Positions 32,050 through 40,590 of a DNA stretch of 52,291 nt are shown here, piece by piece (position 1 is the first letter of the stretch; every line of letters starts with the position of its first letter). The DNA lies in assembly GCF_030009775.1 (NCBI RefSeq), contig NZ_JASCTH010000031.1, positions 68,854-121,144 on the forward strand, given 5' to 3'. The notes under the pieces were generated by a model that was not told the DNA's origin, made no database searches, and saw only the letters and a program-made list of their open reading frames with translations. Position numbers and translations under genes: made by a program. The DNA is from Actinoplanes sandaracinus. GTDB taxonomy: Bacteria; Actinomycetota; Actinomycetes; Mycobacteriales; Micromonosporaceae.

Positions 32050-33696
32050 TCAGCGGATTGCCTGCGGCCCGGACGCTGTCGCGCGATCGTCGGCGCTGGT
32101 GATCCGGTCACGGCCGTCCGCTTTCGATCGATACAGCAGCATGTCCGCCTCCCGCAGCAGGTCCGCCGCGGAGCCGTGGCCGTCGGCCGAGCTGCTGACT
32201 CCGATGCTCGTGGTGACCGGCAGGTGACCGGTGACCGGCCGCCAGTCGTGCCGCCGGATCGTCTGGCAGAGCCCGGACATCTCCGCGACCGCGCCGGGGC
32301 CGTCCACGCCGGGCATCACGAAGAGGAACTCCTCGCCACCGAGGCGCGCTCCGAAGGAGCCGCTGAGCGTCTGCGCGCGGGCGGTGAGCAGATCGGCGAT
32401 CTGCCGCAGGACCCGGTCGCCGGCCTCGTGGGAACAGGTGTCGTTGATGCGTTTGAAGTAGTCGAGGTCGAGGACGGCGACCGACAGCGCGGTGCCGGTC
32501 TCGGCGGCACGGTGCAGCAGCAACGGCAGCTCGGCGTCGACGAACCGCCGGTTGTACAGCCCGGTGAGCGGGTCACGCATGGCCAGCTGACGGGCCCGTT
32601 CGCCGGCCCGGAGGGCCTCCTCGGTCTCGTACATCACCTGGAGCACGCGGGTACGCGCGTCGCGCTGCGCCGAGTGCAGTCGCATCGCCGCGGCATGAAA
32701 GGCCTTGTGCGCGGTGAACGCCTCACCGAACCGGCCGGCCGCGGCGAGCAGTTCCGCGCCCACCCGCTGGGCCTCGACCTCCACGGCGGCGAGTCCCCGC
32801 TCGGCGCACAGACGCCGGCAGCGTCGCAGAGCCGTCTCGGCCTGGTCGAGCTCGCCGGCCATGCGGTACGCCTCGGCCAGCGTCACCAGGCAGCTGGCGA
32901 CGGAGTTCGCCTCCTCGTACTGATTGCTGTACTCCTTCTCGGAAGGCTGCAGCAGCGCGATCGCCTCGGCATGACGGCCGGCCGACAGCCAGATCTTCCC
33001 CACCGTGTCCCGGGTGCTGTCGTCGAGCACCAGGTCGTGCCTGCCGACGAGCGCGAGGAGGCGGTCCGCCGCCTCGGAGGCCGCCGCGTTCTCGCCGGCC
33101 TGGAACTCGGTGTAGGCCAGGTTGTTCAGGATCAGGAACCGGACGTTGATCTCCGCGGTCGCGACGGCCATGCGCTCCGCCTCCGCGTACCGTTCCCGGG
33201 CCGCGGCGTAGTCTCCGGTGTCCCCGTAGGTGTCGGCCAGCGCCAGGGTGCACCGCATGCGCAGCCTGGTGGAGGCGGCCGGCGTCATCGTGGGGAGGAT
33301 CTCCATCGCGCGCACGGCGTGCTCCACCGCGGTGGTGGCGTCACCGAGCTGGGCGAACAACCCCGACAGGTGCCAGTGGCTGAGCGTCAGCAGGTGTGGG
33401 TGCCGGTGCGCGACGGCCCAGGCGTGCACGTCGTGCAGGATGCGGCCGGCCGCCGGGAGGTCACCCTGGCGGCTCAGCATGTCAGCCTCGATCATCCGGG
33501 TCCGGTGGCGCAGATCCGGCCGGTCGATCCGCTCGGCCCGGTCCGCCAGGCGGCGCGCCCGCACGATCATGCCGGCGGGATCGTGGTCCAGACGAGGCTG
33601 CTCCTCGATCGCCGCGATCTCGGCTTCCACCCGCTGTTCCTCCGCGGTCTCGCCGTCCACGGCCTCAGCCCGGCCGAGCCCTGCCCACGCCACCAT
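32050..33696 (-). CDS. TPR and GGDEF domain diguanylate cyclase
   Basis: This 548-aa cytoplasmic protein has an N-terminal region of about 370 residues made of TPR-like helical repeats (for example TLALADTYGDTGDYAAARER, NNLAYTEFQAGENAAASEAA) and a coiled linker (to about 385). The GGDEF domain follows, with DPLTGLYNRRFVD, LDLDYFKRINDTCSH and the active motif GGEEF at 453-457. No R-x-x-D inhibitory site is present. The TPR part probably binds partner proteins that switch the cyclase. The ATG at 33696 (VAWAGLG) was chosen; longer in-frame starts give an unlikely Gly/Arg-rich N-terminus. It is separate from the FIST-cyclase operon (about 80 bp downstream). Confidence 0.88.
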   Translation of the reverse strand: MVAWAGLGRAEAVDGETAEEQRVEAEIAAIEEQPRLDHDPAGMIVRARRLADRAERIDRPDLRHRTRMIEADMLSRQGDLPAAGRILHDVHAWAVAHRHPHLLTLSHWHLSGLFAQLGDATTAVEHAVRAMEILPTMTPAASTRLRMRCTLALADTYGDTGDYAAARERYAEAERMAVATAEINVRFLILNNLAYTEFQAGENAAASEAADRLLALVGRHDLVLDDSTRDTVGKIWLSAGRHAEAIALLQPSEKEYSNQYEEANSVASCLVTLAEAYRMAGELDQAETALRRCRRLCAERGLAAVEVEAQRVGAELLAAAGRFGEAFTAHKAFHAAAMRLHSAQRDARTRVLQVMYETEEALRAGERARQLAMRDPLTGLYNRRFVDAELPLLLHRAAETGTALSVAVLDLDYFKRINDTCSHEAGDRVLRQIADLLTARAQTLSGSFGARLGGEEFLFVMPGVDGPGAVAEMSGLCQTIRRHDWRPVTGHLPVTTSIGVSSSADGHGSAADLLREADMLLYRSKADGRDRITSADDRATASGPQAIR

Positions 33697-33904
33697 GTCG
33701 CTACCATCGGCCGGTCCGCGCCGTTCTTGACCGATCGGTGGTCCTCCGCCGTGACCGTTGGTTCCCGCTGCCCGGCGCCAGCCGCCGTCATCGGCTCCGC
33801 AATCTGCGGAAAGACCCCCGGCGGCGCCCGGCCGTGACGAATGCGTCGGTCTGGAGTGGGTACGCCTTTTCCCGACACTGTTGCGTTGGAAGGAGTTTCC
33901 TGTC

Positions 33905-34318
33905 ATGACGACCGCCCGCGAGATCATGACCCGTGATGTCACCTGCGTCGGCGAGAAGGAGTCGCTCGTAGCGGCTGCCCAGAAGATGGCTCAGCTCAAC
34001 GTGGGTTCGCTGCCGATCTGCGGCGAGGACAACCGGCTGCACGGGATGCTGACCGACCGCGACATCGTGGTGAAGGCGATCAGCCAGGGCCGCAACCCGG
34101 CCGAGATGTCGGCGGCCGAGCTCGCCCAGGGCAAGCCGGTCACCATCGGCGCCGACGACGAGGCCGCCGAGATCCTGCGCACCATGGCGCAGTACAAGGT
34201 GCGGCGGCTGCCGGTCATCGACGGCCACCAACTGGTCGGCATCGTCGCCGTCGCCGACGTGGCCCGCGCCCTGCCGGACCGCCCGGTCGGCGACCTGCTC
34301 GACGCGCTCAGCGAGTAG
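33905..34318 (+). CDS. Tandem CBS domain protein
   Basis: This 137-aa protein consists of two CBS domains (AREIMTRDVTCVGEKESL; HGMLTDRDIVVKAI; then KVRRLPVIDGHQLVGIVAVADVA). A pair of CBS domains forms a Bateman module that binds adenosine nucleotides. It has no fused enzyme, so it probably acts as a free regulator. The ATG at 33905 has GGAAGGAG at 33888-33895. A strong intrinsic terminator follows. Such proteins are often stress- or hypoxia-induced in actinobacteria (family knowledge). Confidence 0.93.
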   Translation: MTTAREIMTRDVTCVGEKESLVAAAQKMAQLNVGSLPICGEDNRLHGMLTDRDIVVKAISQGRNPAEMSAAELAQGKPVTIGADDEAAEILRTMAQYKVRRLPVIDGHQLVGIVAVADVARALPDRPVGDLLDALSE

Positions 34319-34339
34319 CCACCCACCACGACAGGCGAA

Positions 34340-34376
34340 GCGACCCGGGGCCGAGGCCCCGGGTCGCCTTTCTTTT
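34340..34376 (+). terminator. Intrinsic terminator of CBS gene
   Basis: GCGACCCGGGGCC-GA-GGCCCCGGGTCGC is a perfect 13-bp stem (34340-34367) followed by CTTTCTTTT. This is the clearest Rho-independent terminator in the window. Confidence 0.92.
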
Positions 34377-34686
34377 CGCTCCCGCGGGCCCCGCGGTGTG
34401 GCGGTCAGCGGGACTCGTGACCGGTTTCACTCGCCGCGGAAGATCACCTTTTTCCTGCCGACTCCGCACCATATCGGGCGCTTTCTGCTGGTCATGGCGC
34501 GTCTCACCGCCGCCAGGCGGCGGTCGATGGTCGATGCGGTGTACCGGATGGGATCCAGATCTGTCAGGATGACGTCCTCAAAATCGCATATTGATAGTTC
34601 GATCGACTCGGCAGGCAACGTTCCGCGGCCGAGTCACGTCTTGTCTGTGTACGGCCATGGATGGCGCCGACCAGGACCCCTCGATT
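34377..34686. other. Intergenic stretch before L,D-transpeptidase gene
   Basis: This 310-bp stretch is less GC-rich than its neighbours, especially about 34570-34620 (CAAAATCGCATATTGATAGTTCG), and probably carries the promoter of the transpeptidase gene. A 63-aa minus-strand frame with a TTG start exists but has no ribosome-binding site or recognisable domain, so I do not call it a gene. Confidence 0.35.
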
Positions 34687-35925
34687 GTGAGAGCGATGAT
34701 TCAGCGACGTAAGGTCATCATCGGCGCGATGGGCGTGGCCGCGGCCGCCACGGCGGCCGGGTGCTCCTCCTCCGGCAAGGCGAGCACCGGCACCACCTCC
34801 TGGGTCGAACCGGTGGCGAACACCGAGAAGCCGGCCGCCGCGCCGGTTCAGCTGACCGTGACGCCGGCGAGCGCTGCCACCGGCGTGGTGCCGACGGAGC
34901 CGATCGTCGTCACCGCCGCGGGCGGCACGCTGAAGTCGGTCAAGGTCACCGCCGGCAAGACCGAGGTCGACGGCTCCCTGCAGGCCGACGGGACCTGGCG
35001 CTCGACCGGCGACCTCGCCTACGGCAAGACCTACAACGTGGTCGCGACCACCACCGACAGCCTGGGCGCGTCGAGTGAGCACACCTCCACCTTCGCCACG
35101 GTGAAGCCGTCCGCCCTGGCGAAGATCACCTTCCAGGCCAACGGGCTGAACGCGCTCAAGACCGGCGGCACGTACGGCGCGGGCCAGCCGGTGATCGTCG
35201 CGTTCAGCCGTGCCGTGAACAAGGCCGCGGCGGAGAAGGCCATCGAGATCAAGACCTCGCCCGCCGTCGAGGGCAAGTTCTACTGGAAGGACGACAAGAC
35301 CGTGCACTGGCGTCCGGCGAAGTACTGGGCCGCCGGCACGACCGTCAAGGTCAAGGTCAACGTGTTCGGCGTCAAGCTCGGCAAGGACGTGTACGGGGAG
35401 AAGAACGCGTCCACCGACTTCCAGGTCCGGCGCCAGCTGATCGCGGTCAGTGACAACCGGACCCACCTGACGAAGGTTTACATCGACGGCAAACTCGTGC
35501 GCACCATGAAGAGCAGCCTCGGCAAGGGCGGCGGCACCACCGGCGCGAACGGCGAGAAGATCAGTTACTGGACGGCGGGCGGTCCCCACGTCGTGCTGCA
35601 GAAACTGCGCAAGCACAGCATGAGTTCGGCGAGCTACGGCGTCAGCGACCCCAAGGACCCGAACTACTACGTGTCCGAGAACATCGAGTACTGCACCCGG
35701 ATCTCCTACTCCGGCGAGTTCCTGCACGCCGCCCCGTGGAACAAGTCGCTGGGCCGGGCGAACCTGTCGCACGGCTGCATCAACCTCAGCGAGGCCGACG
35801 CCAAATGGGTCTACGAGAACTTCCAGCTCGGTGACATCGTCGACGTCAAGAACACCCCGCGAGAGCTGCAGATCTGGAACGGCCTCGGCGACTGGACGGT
35901 CCCGTTCGACAGGTACGGCCGCTGA
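34687..35925 (+). CDS. L,D-transpeptidase lipoprotein with Ig-like domains
   Basis: This protein of about 412 aa makes 3-3 cross-links in peptidoglycan outside the membrane. It begins with a lipoprotein signal ending AATAAGC. Two Ig-like domains follow (about 50-270; SALAKITFQANGL, VIVAFSRAVNKAAAEKAIEI), as in LdtMt2-type enzymes, then a YkuD catalytic domain with SHGCINLSEADAKWVY. The catalytic cysteine is C364 and H362 is nearby. The start may be GTG 34687 (AGGA 10 nt upstream), ATG 34696 or ATG 34657. A hairpin overlaps the stop. Confidence 0.92.
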   Translation: MRAMIQRRKVIIGAMGVAAAATAAGCSSSGKASTGTTSWVEPVANTEKPAAAPVQLTVTPASAATGVVPTEPIVVTAAGGTLKSVKVTAGKTEVDGSLQADGTWRSTGDLAYGKTYNVVATTTDSLGASSEHTSTFATVKPSALAKITFQANGLNALKTGGTYGAGQPVIVAFSRAVNKAAAEKAIEIKTSPAVEGKFYWKDDKTVHWRPAKYWAAGTTVKVKVNVFGVKLGKDVYGEKNASTDFQVRRQLIAVSDNRTHLTKVYIDGKLVRTMKSSLGKGGGTTGANGEKISYWTAGGPHVVLQKLRKHSMSSASYGVSDPKDPNYYVSENIEYCTRISYSGEFLHAAPWNKSLGRANLSHGCINLSEADAKWVYENFQLGDIVDVKNTPRELQIWNGLGDWTVPFDRYGR

Positions 35926-35948
35926 CCGCCGCCGTGCGGGCGGTCAGC
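35921..35948 (+). terminator. Hairpin overlapping transpeptidase stop codon
   Basis: GCTGACCGCC and GGCGGTCAGC form a perfect 10-bp stem with an 8-nt loop. The stop codon lies in the left arm. There is no T-tract. Confidence 0.55.
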
Positions 35949-35949
35949 C

Positions 35950-36160
35950 CGGCGCCGTCCGGCTGGTGAGATCGGCCTCGGTGATCTCCGGATCACCCGG
36001 GCCGGGACCCCGGCGACGACGGTCATCGGTGGGACGTCACGCGTCACGACGCTGCCAGCGCCGACGACGGCCCCGTAGCCGATCCGGACGCCGGGGAGCA
36101 CCACGACGTTGCTGCCGATCCAGACCTTGTGCTCGATCCCGATGGGTTCGGCCAACCGCC
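35950..36160 (-). pseudogene. Remnant of hexapeptide-repeat O-acetyltransferase
   Basis: The minus strand encodes only the C-terminal part of a maltose/galactoside acetyltransferase-like (left-handed beta-helix) enzyme: EPIGIEHKVWIGSNVVVLPG, then GYGAVVGAGSVVTRDVPP and VVAGVPARVIRR. The missing front part would include the catalytic histidine region, and no upstream frame supplies it. There is no sensible start codon. It looks like a decayed gene. The 110 bp between it and the kinase gene hold nothing else I can identify. Confidence 0.7.
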
Positions 36161-36270
36161 GGAAGCCCTCTTTTCGCCGCTGCCGATGACTGCCGGCAAG
36201 TCTCTCTGATCAATGCCGGCACGGCGGACGCGGGCAGGACGGCCCGGGGCGGGGCACGCCCGCGGCGGTT

Positions 36271-38430
36271 CTAGTGCGGGATTCTCGACATCGTGCCCAC
36301 GGGACGCGACGCCGCGGAGACGGGGGCGAGGCCGTTAGGTGACTCAACGGCGCTCGGCAGCGTGAAGGTGAAGCAGGAGCCGCCGCCGGGGTCGTCGGTG
36401 GCGGTGATGGTGCCGCCGTGCCGTTCCACGATGCGCCGGCAGATCGCCAGGCCGAGCCCGGTGCCCAGATAGCCGCTGTCGACGTGCGCCCGGTGGAAGT
36501 TGCCGAAGATCGCCTCATGCTGGCCTTCGGGGACGCCGATGCCGTTGTCGACGATGCGTACGGTGACCATCGCGCCGTCCTGACCGGCGGTGATCCGCAG
36601 GGCCGGGACCACCCCCGGCGCGGTGTACTTGATGGCGTTCCCGACCAGGTTGTCGATCAGTTGCCGGACCAGCACCGGATCGGCCTGGACCGGGGGCAGC
36701 CGGCCGATGGTGAAGCGCGGCTCCGGTTTGCCGGACGCCACCGCCGCGTCCGCGCGGGCGACGGCGATGTCCGCGACCACCTCGGCCAGGTCCACCCGGG
36801 CCGGGGCGACCATCGCCTGCCGCACCGTCGCGTAGGACAGCAGACCGTCGATCAGGCCACGCATCCGCGCGGAGGCCTGCGCCAGGCGGGCCAGGTCGGC
36901 GCGTGCCTGGTCGAGATCGGGATGCTCCGGTACGCCGTCCAGCGCGTCCCGCGCCGCCGCTGCCCACCCGTCCACGCTGGCGAGCGGGTTGAGCAGGTCG
37001 TGGGCCACCATGCCGGCGAAGTTGATCAGCTCGTCGCGGTGCCGGCGTTCGGCGGTCACGTCGTGGAAGAGCACCACCGTGCTGAAAGTGCCGTTCGGGT
37101 GCGCCAGCGCGGTGGCGGTCACCCGGACCACCCGGCCGTCCGGCACCCTCTGGTTCTGGACCAGCATGTCGACCCCGGAGACCTCCTTGTCGGCGAGCGC
37201 CTGCAGGTAGGCCAGCTCGCCCTCGGCGTAGCGGGCGCCGTCGACCGGGCGCAGGCCGGACCAGTCGGTGCCGCTGAGGACGTCGTCCCGGCCGGCACGC
37301 CCGCCGAACAGGTCGGCGACGGCCGGGTTGCGCAGCGTCACCCGGCGGTCCGGGCCGATCACCGCGAGGCCGTCGGCCATCGAGTCGATGATCGCGGTGA
37401 GCAGGTCGGCGTGGTGCGTGATCTCCGCCTTCTGCCGGGCCAGTTCGACCTGGCGGGCGGCCAGTTCGGCCTTCTCCTGCGCCAGGGCGGCCAGCAGCCT
37501 CCGCCGTTCGTCGCGCGCCAGCGCCAGGGACAGCCCGACCAGAGCGACCAGGATGGCGAAGAGCTGTACCACGACCGCGCGCTGGGCCACGTCGGTGACC
37601 AGGGCGAACGGGCCGGACCCGGTCAGGGTGTACCGCAACGCGAGGAGACTGACCACGCAGTTGTGCAACAGCACCCAGGGGGTGCTCAGCCGGGTGGCCA
37701 CCAGGACCGTGAGGCCCAGCAGGGCGAACGACACGGGGACGTGGTTCTCCGCCGCGAACACCGCCAGGTATCCGGCGACGCCGGCGGCGCTGATCCCGGC
37801 GATCTCGGCGATCCGCCAGGGCGGGGTGGGGCCGCGGTGACGCCACCAGCCGGCGATCGAACGATGCTCGGCCCGGAGCCGGTGGATCGCGGCGCCCGCG
37901 CAGATCCCGGCGGACCCGATGATCAGGATGCTGGCCGTGTGCCGGGCCACCGACATGGTCGTGACGACGGTCGGGAACGATCCGGTGATCAGCCGGCGGC
38001 CCACCATGCTGACGGCGCTGGCGGCGATGGTCGCCGTGAAGCCGGCGCCGGTCAGGGCCCACAGGTCCCACGGCGAGCGCAGCGGCGCGCTGCCTCCGGC
38101 GCCCCAGAGGTGCGGACTCCACCGGCGCAGCAGCCGGAGGAAGACCGCGACCTGCACCAGCCCGACGATCCCGGCGACGACGCCGATGGCCGGGGAGGCT
38201 CCGGTCAGCCAGTTGGCCCCGCCCAAGATCACCGGGAGCAGCAGCATGTCGAGGCGGCGGGTGGGTGCCCGGCGGTGTGCGCAGAACCAGACCACGGCGA
38301 CGCCCGCGGCCGGCCAGACCAGGTTGATCTGACTGCCGAGGAGGAAGTGCCGTCCGGTGTAGCAGGCGGCGGCGTAGACGATGGCGAACAACGTGGTACG
38401 AGCGAGGGACAGCCGGTAACCAGTTGTCAC
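36271..38430 (-). CDS. Membrane sensor histidine kinase with MASE1-like and PAS domains
   Basis: This 719-aa kinase has an N-terminal MASE1-like membrane sensor of about eight spans (residues 1-310; INLVWPAAGVAVVWF is typical), a coiled coil, a PAS domain (about 330-450; LLTAIIDSMADGLAVIGPDR), a HisKA domain with H477 in MVAHDLLNPLASVDGW, and a HATPase domain (NAIKYTAPG, DNGIGVPEG, GTGLGLAICRRIVERHGG). No response regulator is adjacent. GTG at 38430 follows a duplicated Shine-Dalgarno, and its start lies 14 nt from the stop of the membrane-protein gene, so it is the last gene of a three-gene operon. Confidence 0.9.
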   Translation of the reverse strand: MTTGYRLSLARTTLFAIVYAAACYTGRHFLLGSQINLVWPAAGVAVVWFCAHRRAPTRRLDMLLLPVILGGANWLTGASPAIGVVAGIVGLVQVAVFLRLLRRWSPHLWGAGGSAPLRSPWDLWALTGAGFTATIAASAVSMVGRRLITGSFPTVVTTMSVARHTASILIIGSAGICAGAAIHRLRAEHRSIAGWWRHRGPTPPWRIAEIAGISAAGVAGYLAVFAAENHVPVSFALLGLTVLVATRLSTPWVLLHNCVVSLLALRYTLTGSGPFALVTDVAQRAVVVQLFAILVALVGLSLALARDERRRLLAALAQEKAELAARQVELARQKAEITHHADLLTAIIDSMADGLAVIGPDRRVTLRNPAVADLFGGRAGRDDVLSGTDWSGLRPVDGARYAEGELAYLQALADKEVSGVDMLVQNQRVPDGRVVRVTATALAHPNGTFSTVVLFHDVTAERRHRDELINFAGMVAHDLLNPLASVDGWAAAARDALDGVPEHPDLDQARADLARLAQASARMRGLIDGLLSYATVRQAMVAPARVDLAEVVADIAVARADAAVASGKPEPRFTIGRLPPVQADPVLVRQLIDNLVGNAIKYTAPGVVPALRITAGQDGAMVTVRIVDNGIGVPEGQHEAIFGNFHRAHVDSGYLGTGLGLAICRRIVERHGGTITATDDPGGGSCFTFTLPSAVESPNGLAPVSAASRPVGTMSRIPH

Positions 38431-38453
38431 CTCTACCTCCCGCTCTACCTCCC
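38431..38453 (-). promoter_or_regulatory. Duplicated Shine-Dalgarno before kinase start
   Basis: On the minus strand GGGAGGTAGAG occurs twice, 12 bp apart (38453-38443 and 38441-38431), ending directly before the GTG. The stop codon TAG of the upstream gene is inside the first copy. The near copy gives GGAGG at a 5-nt spacing. This supports the start and suggests translational coupling. Confidence 0.7.
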
Positions 38454-39587
38454 GCGCGACGGTCGTCCTCTCCCTATCGGCCGGTTTCCACCGGCGCTGA
38501 GACGCGCCGTGAGGGAGGTGCGCGCCGAGGGCGGACCGGCCGGCGGTCGTGGCCGGGCCACAACGGCGGCCCCGAACACCAGCGCGCACACGATCGCATA
38601 GGCCACGGCCGGGGGCGGCGCGTTCCCGGCCGTCCACAACAGCGCGAAGACGGCGAGGTAGGCGACGCCGCCGTACAGCGGTCCGCGGTCGAGGAAGCGG
38701 TCCGCGCCGCCCCGTGCCGCTTCGAGCCGCGGCTGCCGCCGGAAGTGGTGCCGGAAAGCAGCGGCGGCGACCAGCGTCAGCGCGGCGAGTTCGGCCCACA
38801 GCACCGCCGCGCGGCCGGTCGCGCCGAACGGCGCCGTGGGTGCGGAGAACACCATCATGGCGAGTGGGGTCAGAATTCCCACGGCCGCGGTACGCCAGGC
38901 GAACGACCACCCGGGAAGCGGCCGGCGAGCCAGGAGCAGCCGGGTCAGCAGCGCGGTCCCGAACGGGGCGGCGGCTGCGAAGATGACCGCGCTCGTCAGC
39001 GGAGCGTCACCGAGCATGGGCGCGTTCGACGGTGCGGCCGGGTTCCACGTCCACCAGCGCAGGCCGGGCCCGAGCTGGTCGAAGATCTCGTAGCCGGCGT
39101 GGAACACCACCGCCACGCAGGCCGCGCCGATCAGCGGATGCCGGCGGTCCAGGATGCCGGTCCGCTGGACGATCGTGTAGGCCAGGTACGTCATCGCGGG
39201 GTAGAGCGCCACGATGTACAACGGCAGCCGGTCGAAGAGGAACTGCACCGTGAACACGTTGTGCACGAAGATCAGCCCGACCGGCTCGTCGAGCCCGAAG
39301 CGGTCGGGGAAGTACAGCGGCGGTTCCAGCAGCAGCACGTAGACGACGGTGGCGAGCCACAGCCCGAGGTTCGACAGGTCGCCGCGGCGGCGCCACCAGA
39401 GCACCGCGTGCACCAGGGCGACGACGGCGCCCACCACCATGAGCAGTTCGAGGACGGGTTGTGTCCAGCTCTGCAGCGTGCCCGGATCACGGACGGTCAC
39501 CACCGGGTTCGCGGTCGCGCAGTCGATGCCGCCGAGCGTTCCGGCCAGGGCCGTGAAGTCGGCGTGGCACGGGCCGACGGCGCTCAC
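38445..39587 (-). CDS. Polytopic membrane protein of unknown function
   Basis: This 380-aa protein has about eight to nine hydrophobic segments (for example PVLELLMVVGAVVALVHAVL, LGLWLATVVYVLLLEPPLYF, YIVALYPAMTYLAYTIV). A conserved-looking stretch, EPPLYFPDRFGLDEPVGLIF, lies between spans. I do not recognise the family, though the layout resembles heptahelical or carotenoid-cyclase-like membrane proteins. The N-terminal part holds cysteines CHADF and DCATA. Its GTG start overlaps the stop of the di-iron protein (GTGA), so it probably works with that protein. The tail is Arg/Gly-rich. Confidence 0.78.
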   Translation of the reverse strand: MSAVGPCHADFTALAGTLGGIDCATANPVVTVRDPGTLQSWTQPVLELLMVVGAVVALVHAVLWWRRRGDLSNLGLWLATVVYVLLLEPPLYFPDRFGLDEPVGLIFVHNVFTVQFLFDRLPLYIVALYPAMTYLAYTIVQRTGILDRRHPLIGAACVAVVFHAGYEIFDQLGPGLRWWTWNPAAPSNAPMLGDAPLTSAVIFAAAAPFGTALLTRLLLARRPLPGWSFAWRTAAVGILTPLAMMVFSAPTAPFGATGRAAVLWAELAALTLVAAAAFRHHFRRQPRLEAARGGADRFLDRGPLYGGVAYLAVFALLWTAGNAPPPAVAYAIVCALVFGAAVVARPRPPAGPPSARTSLTARLSAGGNRPIGRGRPSRGR

Positions 39588-40510
39588 CGGGCGGTCGCCG
39601 AGTAGTACGTGCTGAGGTCGAGGCCGCGGTCGTACGCCGCGAACCAGTCGGCGGCGAACGTCGGCAGCGGTTCGTCGGCGGGCCGGTGATGCGGCACCTG
39701 CGAGCGCAGCAGCCGGTAGGCGAGCACCGCCATCTCGGCGTTGCCGGCCGGGGCGAACGGCGAGGGCGGTGCGATGCCGAGCCGGTGCCGCCAGCCCGCG
39801 GGCACCGGGAGCCGGGTGACGATCTCCTCACGGCGTACGCCGTCGGGGGAGATGTTGCGGTATTCGGCCCGGCGGTCGGCCTCGGGCACGTGCCGGTCGA
39901 AACCCCGCAGGATGTTCCGGTACACCGTCATGACGTGCCGGAACGTCGCGCGGGTCACGCGGGCGCGGTACCACCGGTTGCGGACGACGGCGTCGAAGAC
40001 GACGAGCGCCGAGCTGCGGTGCTCGACCTCCTCGCAGAAGTGCCACAGGAACAGCGAGGCCACCCGTTCGTCGCCGGGGCGGAACAGGACGTCCTCGTGA
40101 TCCAACATGATCTTGAAGAGTGGGGTGAACGTCGCCTCCAGGTCGGCGGTGTAGGCGAGCTGCCATTCCAGAGGGCGGGTGCGCAGCAGGTGGTCGTAGC
40201 TGGCGATCGCCTCGTCGACCACCTCCTGCAGGCCGGGATACTTCGCGACCAGCACGGCGACGTGCCGGCGGTGGTTGTTGGCGTGTTGCGCCTCCTGACG
40301 CAGGAACGACTCGGCTTCCTCGGCGGCCTCGGGATCGGTGATGCGGGGGATGGCCTGCCGGGTGGACGCCACGATGAACTTCTCGAACGCGACGGCGATG
40401 ATGCTGATCGCGTTGCACATGAGGCCGAACTTCGGATGGCTCGGCAGCCATTGGAACGGGATGGTCTCGTCCAACCGGAAGTTGATGCGGCGGATGGGCA
40501 GATCCGTCAT
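39584..40510 (-). CDS. Metal-dependent hydrolase family protein (PF10118-like, di-iron type)
   Basis: This 308-aa protein has two paired E-x-x-H-type motifs, EEAESFLRQEAQHANNH (about 70-86) and LWHFCEEVEHRSSA (about 155-168), which could bind two metal ions in a ferritin-like helical bundle. It matches the family annotated as predicted metal-dependent hydrolase, whose activity is not established. It begins MTDLPIRRINFRLDETIPF at an ATG at 40510. A KstR-like operator lies 37-50 nt upstream, linking it to lipid or sterol metabolism. It leads the operon with the membrane protein and the kinase. Confidence 0.85.
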   Translation of the reverse strand: MTDLPIRRINFRLDETIPFQWLPSHPKFGLMCNAISIIAVAFEKFIVASTRQAIPRITDPEAAEEAESFLRQEAQHANNHRRHVAVLVAKYPGLQEVVDEAIASYDHLLRTRPLEWQLAYTADLEATFTPLFKIMLDHEDVLFRPGDERVASLFLWHFCEEVEHRSSALVVFDAVVRNRWYRARVTRATFRHVMTVYRNILRGFDRHVPEADRRAEYRNISPDGVRREEIVTRLPVPAGWRHRLGIAPPSPFAPAGNAEMAVLAYRLLRSQVPHHRPADEPLPTFAADWFAAYDRGLDLSTYYSATAR

Positions 40511-40546
40511 GGCGCACCTCTCAGCCTGACACCGGAACCCCAAAAC

Positions 40547-40560
40547 TAGAACAGGTTCTA
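40547..40560. promoter_or_regulatory. TetR-type operator, KstR-like motif
   Basis: TAGAAC-AG-GTTCTA is a perfect 6-bp inverted repeat with a 2-nt centre. It matches the KstR consensus TnnAACnnGTTnnA of steroid- and fatty-acid-responsive TetR regulators in actinobacteria. It lies 37 nt upstream of the di-iron protein's start, in the 80-bp gap after the XRE gene. No TetR gene is in the window. Confidence 0.6.
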
Positions 40561-40590
40561 TATTGGTGTCCACTGCCGCCGGCTGCCGGC

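Noticed and set aside
34427..34618. 63-aa minus-strand open frame before the transpeptidase gene
   Set aside because: It starts with TTG, has no Shine-Dalgarno and no recognisable domain.
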